64,000 nt of DNA from Sanghuangporus weigelae (taxonomy: Eukaryota > Basidiomycota > Agaricomycetes > Hymenochaetales > Hymenochaetaceae): positions 2,418,001 to 2,482,000 of the forward strand of contig CP137323.1 of NCBI GenBank assembly GCA_033182465.1, in the 5' to 3' direction. Within the stretch, counting starts at the first letter, position 1. Each line of letters starts with the position of its first letter. A program made the position numbers and the translations under genes. The notes under the pieces are model-generated. The model saw nothing but the letters and a program-made list of their open reading frames with translations, searched no databases and was not told the DNA's origin. Below are positions 41,901 to 53,315 of this stretch, piece after piece.

Positions 41901-44900
41901 ACTCATAACGTGATAGCTGGTGAGTAGCTTCAGCGTATGCTCCCGAAGCATTGACAATTCTCCGAATACACGCAGCAAAAATTCAGGCGTTAAAATTGCA
42001 CCGAGATCCTTCAATGACGTCCCCTCCGCCTGTAATTTGCGCGTACCTCCACGTCTGCCTTGAAACAGTCCAAGCAGCCGTAACCCTGCACGTCAAAGAT
42101 GTCTTCGCCGCCTCGAGTAAAGGCAAGATCGTTTACCCACCACCCTATTCGGTGTGCTAAGTCTGCGGTGCCAATATGCGCTCCATGTGGATTGGCGACT
42201 AGACCACTGTGACCAGATCTCTTTACGACCTGGTTCTGCACTTCGCTTGACGCAGAATTTTCTTCACGAGTCTCACCTCAGTTCATCAGGACATAACCAG
42301 TTATATCATGAGACGGAGCATATTGAATAGTCACCGCAATACAGTAATTTCAGGCGAGAATGCTGCCTCTTTCTGTGTTTCATGAGTTAAAGAATTGCAC
42401 TTCCACTTTCGCTTTCTGTTACAGGATAACTGATGACTTCGATCAATGACTTTGAATTTTGCCCGTGAAATATTTCTGTCGACTTTCCGCTGGATTCAGA
42501 AGATGATACTCTCATCCAACATTGCTATTCACTTGCAACGTTTCCATGGTTCATTCAATCAGGTCTAAGTCTTGCCTCATCCCATAAAAATGCGGCGGAA
42601 GAGACGTAAACGAAGCGTCCCTTGAGCTGTTTATCCACCGCTTCTATACCGGGTACACTTCATCCGGATCCGCATCATTCGTTCCGCCGCTCCGTTAGAA
42701 TCGTTTCACGTACTGCTTCTGTACATCCGATACTGCCGCGACTTTTGTTTCGTACCTCGCTCAACAGTACCGCTGTCTTCCTTCTGCTGCTATCTTCACG
42801 GGTCATAAGGTCTGAATCGTTGGTTCGGGATTGCGCTTCGCCGTAATAGAAGTCCGAGAGCATATTGATGTCAATACAGTCTCTCATATTGCCCAACATT
42901 TGCATTTCCCGTGATTTGAATTCGGCTATCTTCTTGATGGTGCGTCAGTTTAAATTGCTCCCGAATGACATTTATAGATATAACCTTTCGGAGTTCTCTA
43001 AGCCCACTTTAGGTTTTGCCTTCCAATCATTTGTCCCAGTGTCTGTGCTAAAGACGAAGGTAAATAGTTTATGACGCTAAGCGCATAAGTCGTAGCTCTT
43101 TTAGTTGCTGGAGCCTGCACAGCTTCACTGAAAGGATTGATAGAATCCTACAGGCGAGGAAATTTTTTCAATTTTTTGTGCTGGAATCAATTGAAGAAAT
43201 AAGGCGCTGATGATTATCGATAACGAACATCCAGTCTCGGACCGTGTCGGAGACAGAGGGGAGCTCCACCCCCTATTGACCTTGAAACATCTCCATAGCA
43301 CTCCGCAGCGAGTGGTGCATCCAGAAGTTCATGGGTGCAAAGAAGACAGAGTCGGAAGAACTCACAGTCTGGTCAAGAGATACACGTGCCCTTTCGTAGC
43401 TTCTCGTCGTCGGTAGGGGCCACCACCCGTTATATCCAGACCTTCTCTTCCTCCCGCTCTGTACGGTCTTGGTATCTGCGCTATACTTCAATGCTATATC
43501 CTCAGATGTAGAGCTCCGAGTGGTTTTTAATTACGACCGATAACTCCGGATATTCGCATCAAATGAGTTCCGGAGTGTTCACTAGGCTTGAATCCATGTC
43601 TATCGGAGAAACCGCGGATGTCTTGGTTTGCAAAGATACCACTCTTCATCGGACACGGGTAAACTGCCTCGCAAAATACAATAAAACATATCAAAGGGTT
43701 AGGTTTACTCAAGGGCTAATAAAATGATATATTGGAATGTCTTTCGGCGAAAACGGCTTACTTTCGCGGCAGGCGTGGCCCGTCACCGAATCACGGATCA
43801 GCCTGGCTTTAGCGGCAGTCAAATTCATCAAGTTGTATTGATATGCCACATCTTGTGGATACTCATTCGGTTTCCATATCGTGTTTTTCAAAATACCTTG
43901 TTTCGTAGAAAGTGTGAACATATGAGAAACTAGATGAACAGAATGAAATCAGAAGTCACAAACGTATGATGAATATGACTTACAAGCTCATGTTGAGTAT
44001 CATTGTCTTTGTTTGCGCCCTTAATTGCTCCTTATTCGACGGTTTCCTTGTTGGGTGCTTGTCTGGAATAGATGGTATCCCATATACTGTAGCGCGGGTC
44101 AGCAGATCGTCCGAGATATTGTCGTCCATTTGATTCAAGTCATAACGATGAAGCCAAATGTAAAGTTGCAGGGGACGATCAAAGCCATAGTTGGCGGACC
44201 GTTGCGCAAATTTATCAAGTCAGCGGATGGGAGAAGAGATACTGCTGTATGGTCTAGAACGACTGGTACAATCGCATAACGTTGTCGTCTGTTCTTCGCC
44301 TCATGCAAAGATATGGTACCAGTTTATCATACAACGAACTGCGAGAACATTACGGTGTGCGCACACGCGTACGTCTTCATAACAAAGGATATGGATGACA
44401 ACAGACGGCTAGGTAAGTAATCCAAATACTCACCGACCCGAAGACTCCATAGTCTCACACTAACGTTTTCATCTCTGAAATTCGTCAGTCACATTGCGAA
44501 GCTTCCCGCCTCTTATCTAACACAAGAGAAGAGTTCTCAAAGAACTCGGTTTGATTTTTGGAAAGTTAACTTACGAAAAGCATGACATCATGCAAGAGCT
44601 CGGAAAAAGCTCAAAAAAAGTGTGTCCATCATAGCTAACGAGACGGTCCTTCGATCTGGCTACATATGGGCCAAGTATCGCACGTGTGAATTGCTATTGG
44701 ATCCATGAATGAAAGATGATGAACCAGTCAATCTGCAACTCTAGTCCTGAACAATTGTAATGCTGGGCCGATGAATGCCGTTGGCCAATGAGGAATAGTG
44801 GCCAATGAGGACAGAGACATTCATATGCACAACGAGTATGGCAGATAGCAGAGACAGATCTTGAGAGAGTACGCGGTAATAAGACGCTATCTGCCGTCAA

Positions 44901-47156
44901 TCAATTTGCGATATTGGGCGCCAAAAGCAACAGATGAACGGACCTTGGACCCAAGCGTAAATAGTGGCTTTCGATCTGCATCCGAATAAAATAAGGCCGT
45001 AACGCTTCTTTTGTGGAGAGACGACGGTTCCAGACGCGATTCGCATTTGACGCGGAAGAAGATACAGCCAATCAATCGGAGCTGGCTGTTCTAGACATTT
45101 ATATGGGATATTATTGTGAGAGAGAGATAGAATGGTACGGGGGACAATCTCTCCATAGATCGATGAGTTATTACAGGAAAAGATGCCATTCGACGGAGGC
45201 TTCAAAAGCCAATAGGATGGGGACAACGTGTGTATGAGTTGTCTCGGGGAATCGATACCATTGGACGGTGGGCGGAGAGGCGTCCAGACCACGCGGGAAG
45301 GCACTTATTGATTTACTGAGACATCGCTTTAGGATTTGCCCGTATAACGGGTGCAAAATAATAACCCACTGCTTGAATTTCATTCGGTTTCGCTCGGGAG
45401 TCGGAGGGTCTATAAGTAAGTCTACCCCATTTCGAAGAGCGTTGAGCAGGGGAGTGCCAGGCAAGGACAAGCTCACGCTCATTAATCTTACCTTGCGTGT
45501 ATCCTAGATTTACATATACCCATCACGACCTTCTTTTTTCTTCGTCTATCCACGCATATTCTTTTTCTACGCACATTTCTCCACGGATCAATCGCGGCAT
45601 TTACAGCGAGTTTCCTCTCACGGATGTGGCTTGATGGGCGAAGACGATGATGGCGGGTGAACAATAAGCGGTCCCGGAAGCAAATCGGGACGTGCCATAT
45701 CCCAATCCGGAACCAATCGGAATCTATATCGTCACGCATGTGACAACATCACGCCTTGTTTATTTTTTTTTGCTTTGCTCAGTTTCGTGCCCACTTCTCA
45801 TATGCCATGGATTACTTTATGCCCAGCGGGTTTCTACGATTGAAAAACGAGCTCGACTTCGCGCGGCGCACTCTTCTTGCGTCTCCTGACAGGCAACCAG
45901 CTTCGGCCTTCAGAGGGTCGGAAACACAGAAAATAGGACGATTTATGAGCCGTGATGCAACTGAAATTGGAACGCCACGATAACGATCCTGGACCAATGT
46001 GCGCGATAGAAGGGTCATACAGTTGTGATACGCTTTTTTTTAATCTGCCAATTGGAACGTCCAGCGTGACTTGGCGAGTCCAAACCCGTTGTCAGATGCC
46101 GCCGCTCGTGGAAAGCGAAAATTCAGAAGGCAAAAACGCAATTTCTTACGCGTGACGGCTTCTCTTCATGGAAGGTGGCTAGAGACACGCGATGAGCAAG
46201 ACAAAAGGCTTTCAAAAAAGGACGGGAGGAATTCATCCATCTCGACAGTCAATCTAACGCGGACGAAATTAATCAATATTGATCTCGGCTTCGGTTCGGA
46301 GGGCAAGTATCGCCTGCGGAACATATCTAGCGTTAATCTCGCGCATGAAATACCATCAGTAGGTTGGATTTGCAATGAACACGGATTACCAAAGCATCGG
46401 CTTAGTGGAAGAAGAGACGGTACCTTAGGATGAGCGACGACCGACAATCTCGGGCATTGCTGTGGGTTGGCCGAGGCCCGTACGGAGGCTTTCAGAGACT
46501 CGGGGTGGCTATAGAATGTCGAGAGAGATCCGAACGGAGGACGGTGATCTGGCTGCACCGAGCATGAGAAGGCAGATCGCAGGACGACGGATCCCAAACT
46601 GTGTCTAGCGTGGACGGGTAAGGCTATGATGTGCCATGACTATTTTCGCTTTAATCTAATTGATTTTTCTTTAGCTTTTGTCAATTCTGATCGCTGACTG
46701 TGAGGGTCGCGCTGGAATTCTGGCCGGCTTTGCCCAAGGACTGTTTTGTAAATTTACGGCGTGCAAGCCGACGTCTGCTTCGCGCCTTTTCACTTCTTGT
46801 TCGGCTCATCAACCCTTCTCAAATACGGATTCGCTGCTTGACCCGAGCTGGCCCCCTTTCTGGACGCCGCCGACTCCCAGTCACCGTCACACATAAACAA
46901 CGTCACGGCTCCCGATATTTCACTATGCGGAAATGAGATGTCCAGTTGATGGAAGGATATTGAGATATTGTGCCGTCATCCCGAGCCAACCCCCTCTCGG
47001 GACCCTGAGTTCCTAAGACAGCCATTGCTTATGCACGGATTCACGCGTGGTGTCAGGCTCGTGCTGTGCCGACGAGGAGAGATCACTCTTCAGAGAAGCA
47101 TCCTCCGTGGTCAGAATGCAGGAGATCGGAACGAGCTATTGCGTCTTAGCTTTTTT
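38991..47156. other. gene desert upstream of the first TEA gene
   Basis: About 8 kb in which I can support no complete gene. Open frames are short, on both strands, and mostly without protein-like composition. One exception near 42.0-42.3 kb is listed separately. The region is moderately AT-rich with no long repeat visible by eye. It could hold the distal regulatory region of the TEA gene, non-coding RNAs or very old decayed genes. Confidence 0.4.
42028..42280 (-). pseudogene. protein-like fragment of unknown family
   Basis: A minus-strand open stretch has a strikingly protein-like reading: QNQVVKRSGHSGLVANPHGA, then HIGTADLAHRIGWWVNDLAF and TRGGEDIFDVQGYGCLDCFK. No ATG opens it and no convincing neighbouring exon continues it. 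Two more minus-strand stretches near 43540-43710 (SGIFANQDIRGFSDRHGF) and 43710-43920 could be parts of the same decayed gene. I do not recognise the family. Confidence 0.3.
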
Positions 47157-47452
47157 TATATAAGGGCGGCTGAGAAACTATCGTTGATGCCACCAAGTTG
47201 TCTCTGCACTACCACGACTGTCTCTCTAGGAGCTAGCGTCGACTTATTATCACCCGCTGCGCAGTGCTTATAATGCTATCGGGATTTTAGTGTCCGCATA
47301 CCGCATATCTCATCGTAGCCTTGCTCATTGTCTTTACCCATTGTCTTTACCGACATCCTCCTGCATCTTGCACTTTCTTCGCTCGTCATCCCAGGAAACA
47401 TCTCCTTTGACTAGTCCATTCCTCTTATCCCCTCACACAACATCATACCACC
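47157..47452 (+). promoter_or_regulatory. core promoter and leader of TEA gene 1
   Basis: A clear TATATAAG box at 47157-47164 lies 289 nt before the ATG. A CT-rich leader follows, with a small tandem duplication (CATTGTCTTTACC twice, about 47328-47353). The TATA-to-ATG distance is long for this window (the phosphatase-fold genes have 90-119 nt), so a long 5' leader is expected. Confidence 0.5.
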
Positions 47453-50400
47453 ATGAATCAGCAATACGCCTACCCGAACGTGTACGACGTTCCCTCTCCT
47501 GGTTCAATCTCCCCGCCAGAGTCTGTCTGTGCATTATCCACCGACTTCATGTTCGCTGACGACGTACCATCGCCCGACTTCAACAGCGACCTGGATATGC
47601 TCCACTCTCAGACTCTTGATGCACACCGTGCTCAAGCTCATGCAAACGCTAGTAGCTCACATATTGGGTCAAGCATGCAAGGTATCAGACATCAACATGA
47701 TACTGCCTTTTCGCCCAGCGATGACTCGAACCCGGGCAGCGACTTTCAGTTCATGAATTCACTTCTCTCCATACGCGGGACGCGAGACCAGGACGGCGGC
47801 GACCATGGAGGTGTAGGAGCTGACGGACCAACCGAATCTGAAGTGGCTGTTGCGGAGACGATCGTACGTGCCCGCAAAAGCTGGAAGACTGTCAAAGGCT
47901 GCTCTGAACCTGTTTGGCCGCCGCACCTTGAAAAAGCTCTTGTTCAGGGTAAGTACTGAAACCTGTGATCTCGCGAAAGCTTCGTCATTGCTGATTGCTA
48001 CTTCTGTGACACAGCCCTCCTTCAGTACAAACCACACGATTCTCGGTATGCACGTGCTTTGGGTCGTTTCCCAAAGCGCAATCGCTATATTTCCGACTAC
48101 ATTTTCGAGGCGACTGGTGTGAGGCGCACTCCGAAGCAAGTCGGAAGCCGCCTACAGCAGCTAAAGGACGTCAGCTGCGGAAAGATGCGTAAGTGGTGGA
48201 CCTTTTCGGCTTTTGGCTGTAAGAATAACTAGATAAACGACTGATTCTCGTTATCCAGTCCTTAATCATGTCGCGAGTTGGGCACTCCAATCTTCTCCCA
48301 AGCCTTCTACCGGTAATGACGCAGCTGTCTCCTCCACAAGTCTTCACCCCGATCTCAGTGTGATCATAAACGGCATGCATGGCTATGGTTCAGGTACGCA
48401 ACTTTTACGTATTTTGGTTACAAAAGGACTATATCCACTAAGGAGTTCTATCTCTGCTTTGCTTCGGGCAACTTCTTATACATCTCTGCGATAATAATTT
48501 CCGCCTTCGATGGATCTTTATCTGATACTACTCCGTCACCATGATTATTCCTCGGGTCGCACTGGGCCCTGGATTCACGACGGACATGAATACAACCGCG
48601 CGCTTCCCAAATCATCCCAAAACGTACTTTTTGCTCGCTATTCTGTTGCCAACTGGTCATTGTGGCAAACGACGCCACCCCCTCTCTTCTCTCGTCACCA
48701 TCCCACGTCGAACAATCCGCCTAATTTTGAACAAACCTAATCTTGTCCGGTACCCTGAATTTCGAAATCATGATCCTCCCGCACGCCGCCTAAACATTGT
48801 CATTACCATACAACCATGACCCGATAACCGGCGGTCCGAACGATCGAAACAAACGACGCAATTCGCTCTCCGGAAACGTTCTGCTCGATCTCTTCTCTCG
48901 ATCGTGCCACGTCCGTCTATTTTGCTACTCTTTAATTTCTTTTCGGTTCTCGTGATGCAACCCTTCAAAACTCCACTGTGTTGGGCCATCGGGCGCCACA
49001 ATAGACTCTCCGTCCCCCGTATCGCCGCTTGCAAGTGGAGGCACTGGTGCGCGAGAGGCTTCTTTGCCTGCAGGAGCGGCAATAAGCCCGTATCACACTC
49101 AACCATCACTTCATCCGGCGGCCCGCGGCGCGCCCGCCTCGGCGCCGAAATGGCTATTTGATTCTCCTCCGGTTACTCCCATCGTTCGGAAAATGGATGT
49201 CTTTGTGCCATTCAATCCCTCCGATATCTATGAAGGCAAATTAAAGTATGAAAACGGAAATGAGAGCGGTCGACCGTTGGTAAGCTTTGCTGGATGTCTC
49301 GCTCATCCTGAGACGGTGAACGCTCCCAAACCTGTCGATGCTGGGCAGACGTCTGGACGTCTGGATCCCTGCGTTACATTTTCCTCTCGAGATCCTATTG
49401 GTGCTCGGAGCATAGCTCGTGTTTGCTTCGACAACAGACCTATTTCCTCGTCGATGTCGTCGATGTCTGTTTCTAATCACTTAACCGCGCCGGCCGATAT
49501 GCGGACATGCGTAAAGTTAGAAAACCCCAGATTAGTGCAAGTACACCAGTACATCGACTCTCTCGTTTGTACACAGACACCAGCAGCTCGAGTGAGCGCA
49601 GCGCAGACATCCTTCTATTCGACCAACAATGTCGTCCTGAAGAAAGGAGAGGAAGATTACGAACGTTTTGTCTACGCGACGCGTCTTCTTGATGATGCGG
49701 TGTGGAGCGCAATGCGCCGAGAAGGAGGTACGTGACTGAATGTTTCTTCTGTATATCCTTGAGTCGTAATGTTCATACTCTGCTCGTAGTTGATCTGCGA
49801 CGATACACTATCGTACAGGAATTGATGCATAGCTTTGATAGTCCGACAACCAGGCGGGGCGAAGCATTTCTTGTTATCACTTATCGTTTCGTCCCAATAT
49901 CGAACCCAGCCAACTCTATGCATCTATCCTCGCATTCTATGCTTTCATCTTTGGATACCCGCGACCAAGGATGCTTGCGAGGCTCCGTGTCACCTGCATC
50001 CAGTGGGACACCCTCGCCAATCAGCGCAAGCCCTTCGTCCTTCGTGCAATCGCAAAGCTGGCAGTCCCACCATAGCGGTAGCTATCATGGACACGCCCAA
50101 AATACCTATAGAGAGCCGCATAGTGCACAAGTGTACTTACATTCCCATTCTCAGGCGCGTTTGCCTCAGTTTTCTGTGCAAGCTCCCATGCCGACCATCT
50201 CTCAGACTGGAGTTCTGATGCATCCTGTGAGTTACCTCTACGCGATATTCTAGCTATCAAAGAGTCTGACGGGATTATCATTACGCGCTAGTTTGTGCAG
50301 GAGGAGTGCTACAACACTTATAATGCTGATGTCGGCCATGGTGCATTTTCCAGTTATGATGCTGGATTTGGAGGGCTGGATATGGAGAACTTGCAATTAA

Positions 50401-50453
50401 CTACGAACCCGACAGTGACAGCAAGCTTTGACGACTCCTATTCCTTTTGCTAG
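47453..50453 (+). CDS. TEA/ATTS-domain transcription factor 1 (with TEAD-like C-terminal domain)
   Basis: TEA factors bind MCAT-type sites and control development (fungal AbaA and Tec1, animal TEAD). Exons 47453-47949, 48015-48188, 48259-48393, 49041-49727, 49790-50226 and 50302-50453 sum to 2082 nt, or 693 residues. The DNA-binding TEA domain covers about residues 150-225: SWKTVKGCSEPVWPPHLEKA, LGRFPKRNRYISDYIFEATG, VRRTPKQVGSRLQQLKDVSC. A Pro/Ser-rich linker follows. The region LLDDAVWSAMRREGG through YTIVQELMHSF to GEAFLVITYRFVPI resembles the beta-sandwich coactivator-binding domain of TEAD (where FTILQVVT-RDTQETLL-AYVFEV lies), an inference from pattern. The tail is Gln/Ser/Tyr-rich, as in an activation region, ending DDSYSFC. 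Intron 3 is 647 nt, about ten times the usual. Confidence 0.85.
48394..49040 (+). other. long intron 3 of TEA gene 1
   Basis: A 647-nt intron in a genome of 50-65-nt introns. It is CT-rich on the sense strand from about 48520 to 48960. It lies exactly at the junction between the DNA-binding part and the C-terminal half. No exon with sensible phase was found inside. It could allow alternative isoforms that stop after the TEA domain, like the short paralogue. Confidence 0.45.
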
Positions 50454-52325
50454 ACTTTTCCCCACTCCTCGGAACATCCTATTCTTGAAGTGAAATAATC
50501 TGGACCCATCTCACTGACATGGTTTTATGCATCTTAAAATGTACGTTCCGCGTTATCCGAGGACTATTTGTGAATATTATGTTTATCTGATTAGACCGCC
50601 TAACACTTTCACAGAGCTCTTAGCAATTTCGCCGTCCCCTACTTCTCTAATTCTGGTTACCTCAGTCCCCGCTGCAAGCTCCGGGTCTAAATGCAGCGTG
50701 CACCTCTCCACTTGCTCATCTCACATTCGCGTCTCCGCCGTACCCGCGAAGTTTATCCATCATTTTCCGCATTCTGTCGTTCCGCGACGATGATTGATCT
50801 CAGACTCACGGAGGGCGGTCCAGGAACGCGTGCAGAACCTTCGATCGACCCTACGCAAAGATCTTCTATCCTTTCATGTGTGTTTCGGAAACTCATCACG
50901 GGAGCAGGAAGGACTTTCCTTTACGTGCGTCAGCCACTTCTTCCATCCCAGTGGCCAGACACGCGCCTATGCTGTTATCGGCTTCATCTGAGTCTATCCA
51001 TCGTGACCTTTCCTTTATATCTATCGCCTTATTTACACCATTTCTTCGTTCCAATTTGTTCCCTTATACGACAAGATCTTGGCCTGTAGTCCCGATGTGT
51101 CATTTTATCCGCATTTGTTATTGCATCACTGTTGTCTAATTGCTCCGCTTGCATTACTTTTCACACATTATATATCTTGATCTTCCCGACTACTTTATCC
51201 GGCATTTCTTGTCTGTACAGTACACACCCTGTCGTTTACTTCACCGTCTCCTTCCCGCACATCTGATTTTGTATCGCCCTTGATGTCCACTTTCCGAGTA
51301 TATCACTCACATTGCCTTACATGTGTTTCATGCTATTTTCTGACCTGCTTCCATGCATCAATCTCGTGCAGTTTTAACTTTGCCAATCTCTGCTCTCTTT
51401 GATGGCTGTGTCACATTATCCAACTCTGCTGTTTATTTCTAGACTGAACCTTGTTTTGCGCTCCTATCCCTAAGAAAACCTTGCGGCCACCTGTATAGGT
51501 CGTTTGACGTATTGGAAAACTATTTGGAGCTATCGAACGCCATTCTATAATATAAATTTCAGGTCTAGTTATTCGGATAGTTCCTTATAATCTGTCGCCG
51601 GCCCGTTGCTGATGCCGATCCCACATGCGTCGCTACGTTCGTCTTGGTGAAGTCAGTTCCCCCAACTGAACCCATGCTTGTTTGGATGGAGAGTATATGA
51701 GTTAATATTTCCTTCCTCGTGCACCACACTGCGTGCGAATTGAATGGAAGAAAATTTAAATCATTTTCTACAGTGGATTCTTGGTTATTCCGCTACAATG
51801 GCTGTACACCTTCCTTTTCGCTATCCGGAGTTATGATACTGTCCTGTTTCACAGTCAGGCAATGATTTTTCGCCTCGTAACGCTGGCGAGACGCTCGCCG
51901 TCATTAAGCTATTCTAGCAGGTACTCTCCACCGGGCTGCCTGGCGAGCAGTTGAATTCATGCATGTAAGAAATATTTGACAGTCAGTTGCTTCGCCCATG
52001 TCGCAGTATAGCAGTCTTTCACTAGATGAAGGAAGAAGCTTTTTCCTTGAGTCACTGGCTACCGAGATAGATTGTGAGGGATGACTAAGAGGCGCGTTGA
52101 ACGGTCTAACGAACGGTTTTTTGGACCTTCCGGTGGTCACATTCTCTCGCGCTGCAGGCAATCCCACCTCGTATATCTCTGACTTGCTCGTGCTTGGTTA
52201 TCGCCTAGATGTTTAAAGAGATAGAGAGGACCGTCAGGATCGCTAAACAAATTCCACTGAGCAGAAGAAAGACTTCAGTTGAAGACGGCGAAATCTGTCA
52301 TTACCTCACTGCTTGCCTTTCCAAA

Positions 52326-52341
52326 CCCCCCCCCCCCCCCC
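52326..52341 (+). repeat. homopolymer C-run of 16
   Basis: Sixteen consecutive C bases. The G-rich complement could form a quadruplex-like structure. Such runs are hard to sequence, so length may be uncertain. Confidence 0.8.
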
Positions 52342-53304
52342 ATTCTCAAGGTCCCACCTCTCTTCCGTCATAAACACAGAGAATATCACTGTCAATCGAC
52401 GGTACAAGTGGGAATCAAGCGATGAACTTGCCTGGGAAGGATAAGCGTCTTGTATGGTGATAGATCGGAAATCAGGTGCTGGTTGGCAGATGTGTCTTCT
52501 CCTGATGACCGCAATCGCCAGGTGCAAGTGTGAGCGCCGCCGCCGAAACCAAGAGTCTAATTGCGTCTTCACTGTGTTTGGAGGTTAGTGAATAGTGTGG
52601 AGTTGTTTACGGCAAGGAGGCATAGATAACTACGACGTCCTCATGTGGAGAACGTGTCTGAGGCACCCCCTCGTTGTCTGCCCCAAATGATCACGAGTAA
52701 GAGATGAGAAAAGGGGAAGACATAAGGTCATGAAAGGTCCCGCCGACGTACGGCAAAGGTGTTGAACCATAGGAGAGAATATCATTACTCCTTAGGTGGA
52801 TATTTGACCCTACACGGCGGCGGTATGGATTTTTTGATGAGCTTGCGATCAAGATCAATAGGATGCCAGAGAGGCCGCGGTAACACGGTGTGCACATAAG
52901 GCATAATGAAAGCCAAGCCGACCCATTCGAATCTTTGCAAGAATGGAAACATCAGGGTCACCAACAGGAATACCGGCTCATCCACACCCTACATTGTGTG
53001 CTTACAGCAGGACTCTCAGATGCAAGATAAAGCGGCCGACACGACAAAAAAAGAGTAATTAGCAAAACCATCAAGCTTCCTTAGTAGAAGGCAGGGAATT
53101 ATGTCAGTAACACCGACCAAAAGTTAAGAACATCCTATGAGAATATGAGATACTGATATCCGTTACATTCAAAGTTGCGTGGAGGAGGCAGGAAGAACAT
53201 CTAGACCATGGCGGATCCGATTGCTTTCGTGAGGACAATCCAGATATAGAGACCGGTCGGCCGATATTCCTGATAGAAAGACAACACGAGTACTCCCTCT
53301 GAAT

Positions 53305-53315
53305 CCCCCCCCCCC
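53305..53315 (+). repeat. homopolymer C-run of 11
   Basis: Eleven consecutive C bases about 1 kb after the 16-C run, in otherwise unremarkable intergenic sequence. Confidence 0.8.
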
